A DNA stretch of 64,000 nucleotides from Rhodopseudomonas_A palustris_F. GTDB taxonomy: Bacteria > Pseudomonadota > Alphaproteobacteria > Rhizobiales > Xanthobacteraceae. The stretch's first letter is position 1; each line of letters starts with the position of its first letter. Below the pieces are notes generated by a model. That model was not told where the DNA came from. It made no database searches and saw only the letters and a program-made list of their open reading frames with translations. The stretch lies in NCBI RefSeq assembly GCF_000013745.1, contig NC_007925.1, positions 310,001 to 374,000 of the forward strand, given 5' to 3'. Position numbers and translations under genes: made by a program. Of the stretch, positions 8,134-16,644 are shown one piece after another.

Positions 8134-8738
8134 CGATCTGGCTCGGCTCGCAACCGCTGGTTCTGGCGTCACAGAGCTATGCGCGACAGATGTTGCTGCA
8201 GAACGCCGGCATTCCGTTCGAGGCGATCCCGGCCGCGATCGACGAACGCGGCGTGCAGCAGGCCTCCGGCCTGACCTCGCCGGCGGAGATCGCCGCAAGA
8301 TTGGCCGAAGAAAAAGCCCTGGCGGTGTCGCAGCGCCTGCCCGGCCGCCTGGTGCTCGGCGCCGATCAGACGCTGGCGCTCGGCGAGCGGACTTTTAACA
8401 AACCGGCCGATCGCGCCAAGGCCACCGCGCAGCTGCGCACGTTGTCCGGCCGCCGCCACGAATTGCATTCGGCGATCGCGCTGGTGCGCAACGGCAAGAC
8501 CGTGTTCGCCGAAACCTCGGTGGCGCGGATGACCATGCGCCAGCTCACCGAGGCCGAGATCGAGGCCTATCTCAACGAGGCCGGCGACGCCGCAACCTCC
8601 AGCGTCGGCGGCTATCAGGTCGAGGGTCTCGGCGTGCATCTGTTCGACGGCATCCATGGCGATCACTTCACCATTCTGGGCCTGCCGCTGGTGCCGCTGT
8701 TGAACTATTTGCGGCAGCAACGGCTGCTGGCGTTCTGA
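8130..8738 (+). CDS. maf: Maf-like nucleoside triphosphate pyrophosphatase
   Basis: Maf proteins hydrolyse non-canonical or damaged nucleoside triphosphates to monophosphates, a housecleaning role in the cytoplasm. The 202-residue protein has the expected N-terminal strand LVLASQSYARQMLL, where family members usually have SxSPRR. It also has GADQTL near residue 73 and the late motif GYQVEGLGVHLFDGIHGDHFTI split around the active site. Its ATG overlaps the ppsR stop. aroE, which often lies between maf and coaE in alphaproteobacteria, is absent; coaE follows after 19 bases. Confidence 0.92.
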   Translation: MTIWLGSQPLVLASQSYARQMLLQNAGIPFEAIPAAIDERGVQQASGLTSPAEIAARLAEEKALAVSQRLPGRLVLGADQTLALGERTFNKPADRAKATAQLRTLSGRRHELHSAIALVRNGKTVFAETSVARMTMRQLTEAEIEAYLNEAGDAATSSVGGYQVEGLGVHLFDGIHGDHFTILGLPLVPLLNYLRQQRLLAF

Positions 8739-8757
8739 AAGAGCGGCGGGCACCGAT

Positions 8758-9357
8758 ATGCGAATCCTCGGACTGACCGGCTCGATCGGGATGGGCAAGT
8801 CGACCACCGCTCGGCTGTTCGCCGAGGCCGGCGTGCCGGTCTACGACGCCGACGCCACCGTGCATCAAATCTATGAGGGCGAGGCCGCGCCGGCGGTCGA
8901 GACGGCATTTCCCGGCACCACGGTGAACGGCAAGGTCGACCGCGCGCTGTTGTCGGCGCGGGTGCTGCACGATGCGGCGGCGATGCAGCGGCTGGAAGCG
9001 ATCGTGCATCCGATGCTGCGCGCCCATCACCAGCAGTTTCTCGCCGACGCGGAAAAATCCGGCGCCCCGGTGGCGGTGGTCGACGTGCCGCTGTTGTACG
9101 AGACCGGCGGCGATGCCCGGGTCGACGCCGTGGTGGTGGTCACCACGTCGCACCAAGTTCAGCGCGCGCGGATTCTTGCCCGCCAGGGCATGACCGACGA
9201 AAAGCTCGACGCGCTGCTGGCACGGCAACTGCCGGATGCCGAGAAGCGTCAGCGCGCCGATTTCGTGGTGGATACCTCGAACGGTTTGGAGCCGGTGCGC
9301 GCGCAGATCCGCGAAATCCTCGCCGCGACTGCTAAGATGCCGCAGCGGCGCGCCTGA
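8758..9357 (+). CDS. coaE: Dephospho-CoA kinase
   Basis: CoaE phosphorylates the 3' hydroxyl of dephospho-CoA in the last step of coenzyme A synthesis. The 199-residue protein starts with the P-loop GLTGSIGMGKST at about 5-16. It continues with VYDADATVHQIY, the HPMLR segment and the lid-region motif VVDVPLLYE. It is close behind maf and very likely in the same transcript. The first step enzyme of the pathway, coaA, is also in this window but in the his cluster. Confidence 0.96.
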   Translation: MRILGLTGSIGMGKSTTARLFAEAGVPVYDADATVHQIYEGEAAPAVETAFPGTTVNGKVDRALLSARVLHDAAAMQRLEAIVHPMLRAHHQQFLADAEKSGAPVAVVDVPLLYETGGDARVDAVVVVTTSHQVQRARILARQGMTDEKLDALLARQLPDAEKRQRADFVVDTSNGLEPVRAQIREILAATAKMPQRRA

Positions 9358-9373
9358 TTCGTCGCCAGCAGGC

Positions 9374-9499
9374 CGTCATTCCGGGGCCCGAGCAGCGGAG
9401 CTGCAAGCCAACCCGGAATCTCGCGACCAACGAAGCGCTCGGCCTCGCCGCAAGATTCCGGGTTCGCTGTTCCTTACGGCGTCGCGCCCCGCAATGACG
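9374..9499. repeat. Dispersed palindromic repeat, family B
   Basis: Begins CGTCATTCCGGGGC and ends CCCCGCAATGACG; inner arms read AACCCGGAATCTCG and AGATTCCGGGTT. Related copies lie at 10287, 27230 and 38801. Confidence 0.8.
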
Positions 9500-9545
9500 A
9501 CGCGGGGTGGCTGGTCGAATAAAAACCGGACTGAAAGTTGCACTG

Positions 9546-10241
9546 ATGCGTGAGATCGTCCTCGACACCGAAACCACCGGACTCGATCCGTTGCGCGGCG
9601 ATCGGCTGGTCGAAATCGGCTGCGTCGAAATCTTCAACCGGATGCCGACCGGCCAGACTTTTCACCGCTACATCAATCCCGAGCGCGATATGCCGCAGGA
9701 AGCGTTCGCGGTGCATGGGCTGTCCGCCGAGTTTCTGTCGACCAAGCCGTTGTTCGCCGAGGTGGTCGACGAGTTTTTGGAATTCATCGCCGAGGCACCT
9801 TTGGTGATTCACAACGCCTCGTTCGACATCGGCTTCATCAATGCCGAATTGGGCAAGATCGCGCGACCGCCGATTCCGCGCGACCGGCTGGTCGATACGC
9901 TGCTGTTGGCGCGGCGCAAACATCCCGGCGTTTCCAATCGGCTCGACGATCTGTGCTCGCGCTATGCGATCGACAATTCGCGGCGCACCAAGCACGGCGC
10001 GCTGCTCGACGCCGAATTGTTGGCCGAAGTCTATATCGACCTGATCGGCGCCCGGCAGTCGCAGCTGATTCTGGCGGAAGCCGCGCCGTCGCGCTCCAAC
10101 CGACCGGGTGACGCGCCGCGGCGGCAACGCGAAACGCCGCTCGCAGCAAGGGTCACCGACGCCGACCGCATCGCGCACCGCGAATTCGTCGCCACGCTCG
10201 GCGACAAGCCGATCTGGAACGAGTATTTCGGCGAGGCGTGA
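9546..10241 (+). CDS. dnaQ: DNA polymerase III epsilon subunit (3'-5' proofreading exonuclease)
   Basis: DnaQ removes misincorporated bases during replication by DNA polymerase III. The 231-residue protein has the DEDDh exonuclease motifs: DTETTGLD at about 6-13 (Exo I), the LVIHNASFDIGF segment near residue 85 (Exo II) and KHGALLDAELL near residue 150 (Exo III, with His and Asp). The C-terminal 50 residues, variable in the family, would bind the polymerase alpha subunit. An in-frame ATG 13 codons upstream exists, but the chosen start puts the first beta strand right at the N terminus as usual. Confidence 0.96.
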   Translation: MREIVLDTETTGLDPLRGDRLVEIGCVEIFNRMPTGQTFHRYINPERDMPQEAFAVHGLSAEFLSTKPLFAEVVDEFLEFIAEAPLVIHNASFDIGFINAELGKIARPPIPRDRLVDTLLLARRKHPGVSNRLDDLCSRYAIDNSRRTKHGALLDAELLAEVYIDLIGARQSQLILAEAAPSRSNRPGDAPRRQRETPLAARVTDADRIAHREFVATLGDKPIWNEYFGEA

Positions 10242-10286
10242 GCGGCGCCTTTCGTTTGATTGGATAAGTTCAACCAACAACGAAGC

Positions 10287-10400
10287 CGTCATCCCGGATT
10301 GCGAGTTCGCAAGAACGAGCAAGTCCGGGATCCATATCCCCTGCAGGGATTATGGATCCCGGGCTCGCTCGCAGCTTCGCTGCTCGCGCCCCGGGATGAC
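10287..10400. repeat. Dispersed palindromic repeat, family B variant
   Basis: Starts CGTCATCCCGGATTGCGAG and ends CGCCCCGGGATGAC. The centre has GGGATCCATATCCCCTGCAG and its partner ATTATGGATCCCGGGC. It sits between the convergent dnaQ and secB genes. Confidence 0.8.
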
Positions 10401-10456
10401 AATGTGATCTTTGGCGAGCGTAGCAAGCCAGCCGGAACAAAGCCCCCCAAACGAAA

Positions 10457-10486
10457 CAAGCCGGACTTGTTAAAGCCCGGCTTGTC
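10457..10486 (-). terminator. Probable secB terminator
   Basis: ACAAGCCGG and CCGGCTTGT form a nine-base-pair stem around a 12-base loop. On the minus strand it lies 27 bases past the secB stop and is followed by TTTCGTTT, a weak T-rich tail. Confidence 0.55.
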
Positions 10487-10512
10487 AAAATTCTCGTCCA
10501 AAGCGGCGCCGA

Positions 10513-11007
10513 TCAGCTCGGCTTGGCCTCGTCGGCCGAAGCCGCGGCAGCAGCCTGACGCTCCATGTTCTGGCGATACAATCCGACGAAATCCACCGGA
10601 TCCAACATCAAGGGCGGGAAGCCGCCGTCGCGCACCGCGGTGGCGATGATCTCACGGGCGAACGGGAACAACAGCCGCGGGCATTCGATCATCACCAACG
10701 GATGCAGGTTTTCCTTCGGCACGTTGAGAATCCGGAACACGCCGGCATAGAGCAGTTCGAAACTGAAGATCAGCGAGCCGGCGTTGTCGGCCTTGCCCTC
10801 GATCGCCAGCGTCACTTCGAACTCGCTGTCGGCGAGCGTGTTGGCGGTGACGTTGATCTGGATGTTGATCGACGGCTGCTGCGCCTGCGGCGCCAGCGAG
10901 GCCGGCGCGTTCGGATTCTCGAACGACAGATCCTTGGTGTACTGCGCCAGAACGTTGAGCTGTGGAGCCTGGGCCGCTTCCGGAGGCGCGCCGTTGCCGT
11001 TGGTCAT
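10513..11007 (-). CDS. secB: Protein-export chaperone SecB
   Basis: SecB is the tetrameric cytosolic chaperone that keeps precursor proteins unfolded and hands them to SecA. The 164-residue protein matches the family throughout: LNVLAQYTKDLSFENPNAP at the start of the fold, then SFELLYAGVFRI and PRLLFPFAREI. The last 15 residues are an Ala/Glu-rich tail. It is convergent with dnaQ, as in the common dnaQ-secB arrangement. fxsA, which often follows in related genomes, is not seen. Confidence 0.97.
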   Translation of the reverse strand: MTNGNGAPPEAAQAPQLNVLAQYTKDLSFENPNAPASLAPQAQQPSINIQINVTANTLADSEFEVTLAIEGKADNAGSLIFSFELLYAGVFRILNVPKENLHPLVMIECPRLLFPFAREIIATAVRDGGFPPLMLDPVDFVGLYRQNMERQAAAAASADEAKPS

Positions 11008-11480
11008 GAGTTGTTCTCCTGAAGCGTTGCCAAGCCCGGCGAAGCCGCCCGGCTGCGATGTCGCGCGATTGCGCGAAGCTGTTGTCGGGGCGAGTGGCTA
11101 TCATAGCCCCGCCGCGTTCCACAAGGACGGAAGCATCGGCGGGCGGCAAGCGGAGCTGGATCAGCAAGAAATCCTTCCGCTCGCCACAAGGCGCCTTTCC
11201 GCAGTCCCGGTAGATCTCCTAAACCATTGACGCCGCGTCTGTTCTTGGGCAGCGATCGGGTTTCCCCTGAACCGCAAAACGCGCTACAATTCGACCCAAA
11301 TCAAGGATCAGCATGGCAATACCTTCGGCAACGCGTTGCTTTGTGGCAAAGCCCGCCATTGGCTGGGCTCTGATCATGCCTACATGCTAAGAGCTGAACC
11401 TTCGGGACCAACAACTCCGTCTTCCCTCGGGATGCATTGACGCCGGACCTTTCCGGCGATGACCAGAAAGCGAATGCGAC
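11008..11480. other. Divergent intergenic region between secB and the Tim44-like gene
   Basis: About 470 bases that must carry the promoters for both neighbours. I see no convincing gene, no known repeat family and no clear sigma-70 pair. Confidence 0.5.
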
Positions 11481-12182
11481 GTGGATATTTACACCATCAT
11501 CTTCTTGGCCCTCGCGGTGTTTATCTTCCTGCGTCTCCGCAATGTGCTGGGCCAGAAAACCGGCAATGAGCGGCCGCCGTTTGATCGCGCCGCCCGCGAC
11601 GTGGTGCGTGGCGCGCAGGACAACGTCGTGCCGCTGCCAGGCGCCGTGGTTGACCAAGCTCCGCAGACGCCGTCCGCGGACGTGGTGCCGCCCACCGATC
11701 GTTGGAAAGGCGTGGCCGAACCGGGCACCCCGCTGGCGCAGGGGCTCAACGCCATCGTGGCGCAGGATTCGTCGTTCGATCCGCAGCACTTCCTCACCGG
11801 CGCCCGCGGCGCCTATGAGATGATCGTGCTGGCCTTCGCCAATGGCGACCGCCGCGCGCTGAAGGATCTGTTGTCCCCGGAGGTTTATGACAGCTTCGAG
11901 GCGGTGATCCGCGAGCGCGAAAAGCAAGAGCAGAAGACCGAAACCCGGTTCGTCTCGATCGACAAGGCCGAACTGGTGTCGGCCGAGGCGCGCGACCGCG
12001 CGGCGCAATTGACCGTGCGATTCGTCTCGCAGATGATCACCGTGACCCGCGACAAGACGGGCGCGATTGTCGATGGAAACCCGGACAAGGTCGCCGATAT
12101 CACCGATGTTTGGACATTTGCCCGAGACGTCGGATCGCGCGATCCGAACTGGAAGCTGGTCGGCACCGGCAGCGTCCATTAA
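11481..12182 (+). CDS. Tim44/TimA-family membrane-anchored protein
   Basis: The 233-residue protein has a single N-terminal membrane segment (about residues 3-19, YTIIFLALAVFIFLRL) and a C-terminal Tim44-like domain at about 90-230 (GAYEMIVLAFANGDRRALKDLLSPEVY). Tim44 in mitochondria links the import channel to Hsp70; bacterial relatives (TimA) are inner-membrane proteins of unclear role. The start is a GTG, chosen because it places the membrane helix at the N terminus as in relatives. The C terminus overlaps the likely start of mltA, so the two are probably co-expressed. Confidence 0.88.
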   Translation: MDIYTIIFLALAVFIFLRLRNVLGQKTGNERPPFDRAARDVVRGAQDNVVPLPGAVVDQAPQTPSADVVPPTDRWKGVAEPGTPLAQGLNAIVAQDSSFDPQHFLTGARGAYEMIVLAFANGDRRALKDLLSPEVYDSFEAVIREREKQEQKTETRFVSIDKAELVSAEARDRAAQLTVRFVSQMITVTRDKTGAIVDGNPDKVADITDVWTFARDVGSRDPNWKLVGTGSVH

Positions 12183-13734
12183 GCACGGCGGCTTCCGCGC
12201 CGCCGTCTGCGCCGCGCTCGCTGTCGGGTGCTGGCTCGCGCCGGCGCTGGCCGAAGCCCGGCATCACGTTCCGCGGCATCGCCATCTGGCGGTCTGGCCG
12301 CTGGAAATTCCCAACGGCCAATACGTCCCGGTCGGCTGGGCCGACGTCGCCGGTTGGAGCGAAGACGATCAGCTCGCGGCGTTCAAGGCGTTTCGCGCGA
12401 GCTGCAAGCCGATCGCCGCGCAGCGCGGTCCGCCCAACGAGACCAAGCCGCTCGGCGGCTCGCTCCGCGAACCCTGCCGCATCGCCCGCGCCGCCGACAT
12501 CAGCGAGCCGGCGGCGGCTCGGGCGTTTTTCGAACGGCATTTTCATCCGGTGCGGATTTCCAAGCTCGGCGAGACCGACGGCTTCGTCACCGGCTATTAC
12601 GAGCCGGTGCTCGACGGCTCGCGCACCCGGACCGACGTCTACACCGTGCCGGTATATCGCCGGCCGTCCAATCTGTTCGTGCGCGGCGTCAGCCAGGGCG
12701 CCGCGGGGCTTCCCAACAAGGGCGAGGTGTTTCGCAAGATCGGCCGGCGCAAGCTGGTGCCGTATTACGATCGCGCCGCGATCGAGGACGGCGCGGTCGC
12801 CGGCCGCGGCCTCGAATTGTGCTGGCTGAAGAGCCAGACCGATCTTCTGTTCACCCAGATCCAGGGCTCGGCGCGGGTGCGGTTCGAGGACGGCACCACG
12901 CTGCGAATCAATTACGACGCGCATAACGGTTATCCCTACACGCCGGTCGGCCGCATCCTGATCGAGCGCAACATCATCCCGAAAGAGCAGATGTCGATGC
13001 AGCGGATCCGGCAGTGGATGGAGGAGAATCCCGACGGCGCCCACGAGCTGCGCCGGCAGAACCGCTCCTATGTGTTCTTCCGCGCCGTCGATCTGTCCGA
13101 CAAGGACGAGGCGGTCGGCGCGCAGGGCGTGCCGCTGACGCCGGGCCGTTCGATCGCGGTCGACAAGGCGCTCCACGTCTACGGCACGCCGTTTTTCATC
13201 GAGGCCGATCTGCCGCTGGACTCGGAGCAATCGGCGACGCCGTTCCGCCGGCTGATGGTGGCGCAGGACACCGGCTCGGCGATCGTCGGGCCGGCGCGGG
13301 CCGATCTGTATTTCGGCGCCGGCGCCGAGGCCGGGCGGGTGTCGGGCCGGCTGCGTCACGGCGCGCGCTTCGTGATGCTGCTGCCCAACAGCCTCGATCC
13401 GTTGGCGCGGGGACGCACCATGCCGCTGCCGGAAGCGCGGCCGTCCGCGAAAATCGCAAAACTGTTTCCGCAAACGGAGCAGCCCAAGCCGACCGTTGAG
13501 CAAAAGCCCGCCGAGCCGCCGTCTGCTGCGCCGTCTGCCAACCCTGCAACGCCGAGTGCCGAGCCCGCGAAGGCCGCGCCGTCGACCGCCGAGCGAGCCA
13601 GCAAGCCCGCCGCAGCGGCGGCGGCGGTGCCGTTGCCGGAGGCGCGCCCGGCAACGGCGCCGGAGATCCGCCCGGCGCATCGGCGGCTGCATCGGCCTTG
13701 GCGGCATCATCGCCGCTGGCACGGGGCGCGATGA
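12106..13734 (+). CDS. mltA: Membrane-bound lytic murein transglycosylase A
   Basis: MltA cleaves the MurNAc-GlcNAc bond of peptidoglycan to give 1,6-anhydromuropeptides in the periplasm. A signal-like stretch (FRAAVCAALAVGCWLAPALA) precedes the MltA domain, which includes VTGYYEPVLDGS and the PNKGEVFRKIGRRK region. The catalytic-Asp 3D domain is visible at VAQDTGSAIVGPARADLYFG. The C-terminal 100 residues are Pro/Ala-rich low complexity. The start is uncertain: no ATG or GTG lies just before the signal peptide, and the ATG used here gives a long basic leader that overlaps the Tim44-like gene. An ATT at 12178 is an alternative. Confidence 0.85.
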   Translation: MFGHLPETSDRAIRTGSWSAPAASIKHGGFRAAVCAALAVGCWLAPALAEARHHVPRHRHLAVWPLEIPNGQYVPVGWADVAGWSEDDQLAAFKAFRASCKPIAAQRGPPNETKPLGGSLREPCRIARAADISEPAAARAFFERHFHPVRISKLGETDGFVTGYYEPVLDGSRTRTDVYTVPVYRRPSNLFVRGVSQGAAGLPNKGEVFRKIGRRKLVPYYDRAAIEDGAVAGRGLELCWLKSQTDLLFTQIQGSARVRFEDGTTLRINYDAHNGYPYTPVGRILIERNIIPKEQMSMQRIRQWMEENPDGAHELRRQNRSYVFFRAVDLSDKDEAVGAQGVPLTPGRSIAVDKALHVYGTPFFIEADLPLDSEQSATPFRRLMVAQDTGSAIVGPARADLYFGAGAEAGRVSGRLRHGARFVMLLPNSLDPLARGRTMPLPEARPSAKIAKLFPQTEQPKPTVEQKPAEPPSAAPSANPATPSAEPAKAAPSTAERASKPAAAAAAVPLPEARPATAPEIRPAHRRLHRPWRHHRRWHGAR

Positions 13735-14339
13735 GCAAGAAGCCACCGCAGCTCTCCGACCCTGTCGTCCCGTCCCGCCGCCGCCGCGCGCTCAGCGAGC
13801 CGGAACGCGAATTGTGGGAGAGCGTTGCCAAACAGGTCAAGCCGCTGCGCAAGAAGCACCGCGTCGTGAAGGCGGTAGCCTTGGCGGCAGCGCCTGAACC
13901 AGCGGTGCGGGTCGAGAAGTCGCCAGCCTCCCTCAAGCCGGTGGCGCCGAGCAAGGCTCCGCCGGTGCCGAAGCTCGACGCGCCGCGGCCGGCGCCGCCG
14001 CTGGCGCCGATCGGGCGGCGCGAGCGCGCACATCTGTCGCGCGGCAAAAAGAGCATCGACGGCCGCATCGACCTGCACGGCATGACGCAGACCCGGGCGC
14101 ATGGCGCGCTGCTGTCGTTCCTGCACCGCGCCAGCCATGAAGGCATGACTTTCGTGCTGGTGATCACCGGCAAGGGCCGCACCGTCGGTCCGGAGTCCGA
14201 GCGCGGCGTGCTGCGCCGCCAAGTGCCGCATTGGCTCGGCCTGCCGGAATTCCGCACGCTCGTGGTCGGCTTCGAGGAAGCGCATATCGGCCATGGCGGC
14301 GAAGGCGCGCTGTATGTGCGGGTGCGGCGGGTCAGATAG
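13731..14339 (+). CDS. Smr-domain protein, putative endonuclease
   Basis: The 202-residue protein has a basic, Pro/Ala-rich N-terminal half and a C-terminal Smr domain at about 110-200. The Smr signatures are visible: DLHGMTQTRAH, LVITGKG and GALYVRVRR. Smr domains, related to the C terminus of MutS2, are nucleic-acid nucleases; the substrate here is unknown. Its ATG overlaps the mltA stop (ATGA), so translation is coupled to mltA. The same mltA-Smr pairing is common in this group of alphaproteobacteria. Confidence 0.85.
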   Translation: MSKKPPQLSDPVVPSRRRRALSEPERELWESVAKQVKPLRKKHRVVKAVALAAAPEPAVRVEKSPASLKPVAPSKAPPVPKLDAPRPAPPLAPIGRRERAHLSRGKKSIDGRIDLHGMTQTRAHGALLSFLHRASHEGMTFVLVITGKGRTVGPESERGVLRRQVPHWLGLPEFRTLVVGFEEAHIGHGGEGALYVRVRRVR

Positions 14340-14360
14340 CCGACAGCCGCTTATGGGAAT

Positions 14361-14496
14361 GTGCCCCGGACGCAGCGCAGTACGCCGCACTTGCGGCGTG
14401 GTGCGCTGCAGATCCGGGGCCGTTACGAAGGCAGCATCCGCAACGGTCCCGGCTCACGGCACCGCGTCAAGAACGCGGTGTCGTGTCCGGGACACG
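14361..14496. repeat. Dispersed palindromic repeat, family C
   Basis: Starts GTGCCCCGGACGCAG and ends CGTGTCCGGGACAC, with inner arms GATCCGGGGCCGTTACG and CAACGGTCCCGGCTC. Related copies lie near 27420, 34129 and 45931. Here it separates the convergent Smr gene and hslU. Confidence 0.8.
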
Positions 14497-14508
14497 AGTC
14501 ATTCCAAC

Positions 14509-15813
14509 TCACAAAATAAACCGGCTCAGATCGGCGTTCTTGGCGAGATCGCCGACGTGCTTCTGCACATAGGCGGCGTCGACCTGGATGGTCTCGCCAT
14601 CGCGGTCCGGCGCGGTGAAGGAAATCTCGTCGAGCACCCGCTCCATCACCGTCTGCAGCCGCCGCGCGCCGATGTTCTCGACGCTGGAATTCACCGCCAC
14701 GGCGACGTCGGCCAGCGCGTCGATCGCCTCGTCGGTGATCTCGAGGGTGACGCCTTCGGTCTGCAGCAACGCGACATATTGCTTGATCAGCGAGGCTTCC
14801 GGCTCGGTCAGAATCCGCCGCATGTCATCGCGCGTTAGAGCGGAAAGTTCGACCCGGATCGGCAGCCGGCCCTGCAACTCCGGCAACAGGTCGGAGGGCT
14901 TGGCGATGTGAAAGGCGCCCGAGGCGATGAACAGGATGTGGTCGGTCTTCACCGCGCCGTGCTTGGTCGACACCGTGGTGCCTTCGATCAAGGGCAACAG
15001 GTCGCGCTGCACGCCCTCGCGCGACACCTCGCCGCCGCTGCGGCCGTCGCGCACGCAGATCTTGTCGATCTCGTCGAGAAACACGATGCCGTTGTTCTCG
15101 ACGGCATTGATCGCTTCCTGCACCAGCTGATCGCTGTCCAACAGCTTGTCGGCCTCCTCGTTCACCAACAGCTCGTGGGAATCTTCCACCGTCAGCCGCC
15201 TGGTCTTGGTGCGGCCGCCCATCTTGCCGAAGATGTCGCCGAGCGAGATTGCGCCCATCTGGGCGCCCGGCATGCCGGGAATCTCGAACATCGGCGAACC
15301 GCCGCCGGTCGACTGGGTCTCGACCTCGATCTCCTTGTCGTTGAGTTCGCCGGCGCGCAGCTTCTTGCGGAACGAATCTCGCGTGGTGGCGCTGGAATTG
15401 GCGCCGACCAGGGCGTCAAGCACCCGCTCCTCGGCGGCGATCTGGGCGCGGGCCTCGACGTCCTTGCGCTTCTTTTCGCGGACCTGGGAGATTGCCACTT
15501 CGACCAGATCGCGGATGATCTGCTCGACGTCGCGGCCGACATAGCCGACCTCAGTGAATTTGGTGGCCTCGACCTTGATGAAAGGCGCGCCGGCGAGCTT
15601 GGCCAGCCGCCGCGCGATCTCGGTCTTGCCGACCCCGGTCGGCCCGATCATCAGAATGTTCTTCGGCAGCACCTCTTCGCGCAACGAGCCTTCGAGCTGC
15701 AGCCGCCGCCAGCGGTTGCGCAGCGCGATCGACACCGCGCGCTTGGCGTCGTGCTGGCCGACGATGAAACGGTCGAGTTCGGAAACGATTTCGCGGGGGG
15801 AAAAGTCGGTCAT
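14509..15813 (-). CDS. hslU: ATP-dependent protease ATPase subunit HslU
   Basis: HslU is the AAA+ unfoldase that feeds substrates into the HslV peptidase. The 434-residue protein has Walker A GPTGVGKTEIARRL at about 54-67, Walker B FLDEIDK near 247 and the sensor region QGRLPIRVEL. The intermediate (I) domain lies between, at about 110-235. The C terminus, which docks into HslV, ends DLSRFIL. It follows hslV on the same strand with an 82-base gap. Confidence 0.97.
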   Translation of the reverse strand: MTDFSPREIVSELDRFIVGQHDAKRAVSIALRNRWRRLQLEGSLREEVLPKNILMIGPTGVGKTEIARRLAKLAGAPFIKVEATKFTEVGYVGRDVEQIIRDLVEVAISQVREKKRKDVEARAQIAAEERVLDALVGANSSATTRDSFRKKLRAGELNDKEIEVETQSTGGGSPMFEIPGMPGAQMGAISLGDIFGKMGGRTKTRRLTVEDSHELLVNEEADKLLDSDQLVQEAINAVENNGIVFLDEIDKICVRDGRSGGEVSREGVQRDLLPLIEGTTVSTKHGAVKTDHILFIASGAFHIAKPSDLLPELQGRLPIRVELSALTRDDMRRILTEPEASLIKQYVALLQTEGVTLEITDEAIDALADVAVAVNSSVENIGARRLQTVMERVLDEISFTAPDRDGETIQVDAAYVQKHVGDLAKNADLSRFIL

Positions 15814-15895
15814 GTCTCTGCTTCTTTCCCTCTTCTCTCAAGGAAGAGGGTGGCGCGGACGACGTCCGTGCCGGGTGAGGGGAAAAAGATCGCGA

Positions 15896-16468
15896 TCACG
15901 CGCTCAGCGTTTCCACGGTGACGTTGCGGTTGGTGTAAACGCAGATGTCGGCGGCGATATCCAGCGAGCGGCGGACGATCGCCTCGGCGTCCTTGTCGGA
16001 ATCGATCAGCGCGCGCGCCGCGGCCAGCGCGTAATTGCCGCCGGAGCCGATCGCCATCACCCCGGCTTCCGGCTCCAGCACGTCGCCGGTGCCGGTCAAC
16101 ACCAGCGAAACCTCCTTGTCGGCGACGATCATCATCGCCTCCAGCCTTCGCAGATAGCGGTCGGTGCGCCAGTCCTTGGCGAGCTCGACCGCGGCGCGGG
16201 TGAGCTGCCCGGGATATTGCTCGAGCTTGGCCTCGAGCCGCTCGAACAGCGTGAAGGCGTCGGCGGTGGCGCCGGCGAAGCCGCCGATGACGTCGCCCTT
16301 GCCGAGTTTGCGCACCTTGCGGGCGTTGGACTTGATCACGGTCTGGCCGATCGAGACCTGGCCGTCGCCGCCGATCACCACTTTGCCGCCCTTGCGGACG
16401 GTGAGAATCGTGGTGCCGTGCCAAACCTGGGGCGATCCTTCGCCGGAAGCCGAAAATTGTGGGGTCAT
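15896..16468 (-). CDS. hslV: ATP-dependent protease peptidase subunit HslV
   Basis: HslV is the proteasome-like threonine protease of the HslVU complex. The 190-residue product would be processed to expose a catalytic threonine in HGTTILTV near residue 19, longer before that site than in E. coli but normal for Rhizobiales. Other family segments include GGDGQVSIG, GFAGATADAFTLFERLE and AIGSGGNYALAAARAL. It is the first gene of hslVU. A heat-shock-like promoter can be drawn just upstream. Confidence 0.97.
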   Translation of the reverse strand: MTPQFSASGEGSPQVWHGTTILTVRKGGKVVIGGDGQVSIGQTVIKSNARKVRKLGKGDVIGGFAGATADAFTLFERLEAKLEQYPGQLTRAAVELAKDWRTDRYLRRLEAMMIVADKEVSLVLTGTGDVLEPEAGVMAIGSGGNYALAAARALIDSDKDAEAIVRRSLDIAADICVYTNRNVTVETLSA

Positions 16469-16490
16469 GGGAATCCTCGTGAGAGCGCTG

Positions 16491-16519
16491 ATCTAGGCAC
16501 GCGGCGTCTCGGATGCAAA
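16491..16519 (-). promoter_or_regulatory. Possible RpoH-type promoter for hslVU
   Basis: On the minus strand TTTG-N18-CCTAGAT is close to the alphaproteobacterial RpoH pattern CTTG-N17/18-CYTATNT, with two mismatches. It ends 22 bases before the hslV start. hslVU is a heat-shock operon in many bacteria, which supports but does not prove the call. Confidence 0.4.
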
Positions 16520-16644
16520 TCGCGGCAGCGTCCGGTTTTCGGTCACCATAGCCGCAAGACGGGGCACGCCCGCCCGTTCCGCTGTAGCGAAGCCGTCATC
16601 GGCCTGTTAAAAGGGCCGCGTTTTCAGCCCGGAGAGCCCGCTTC

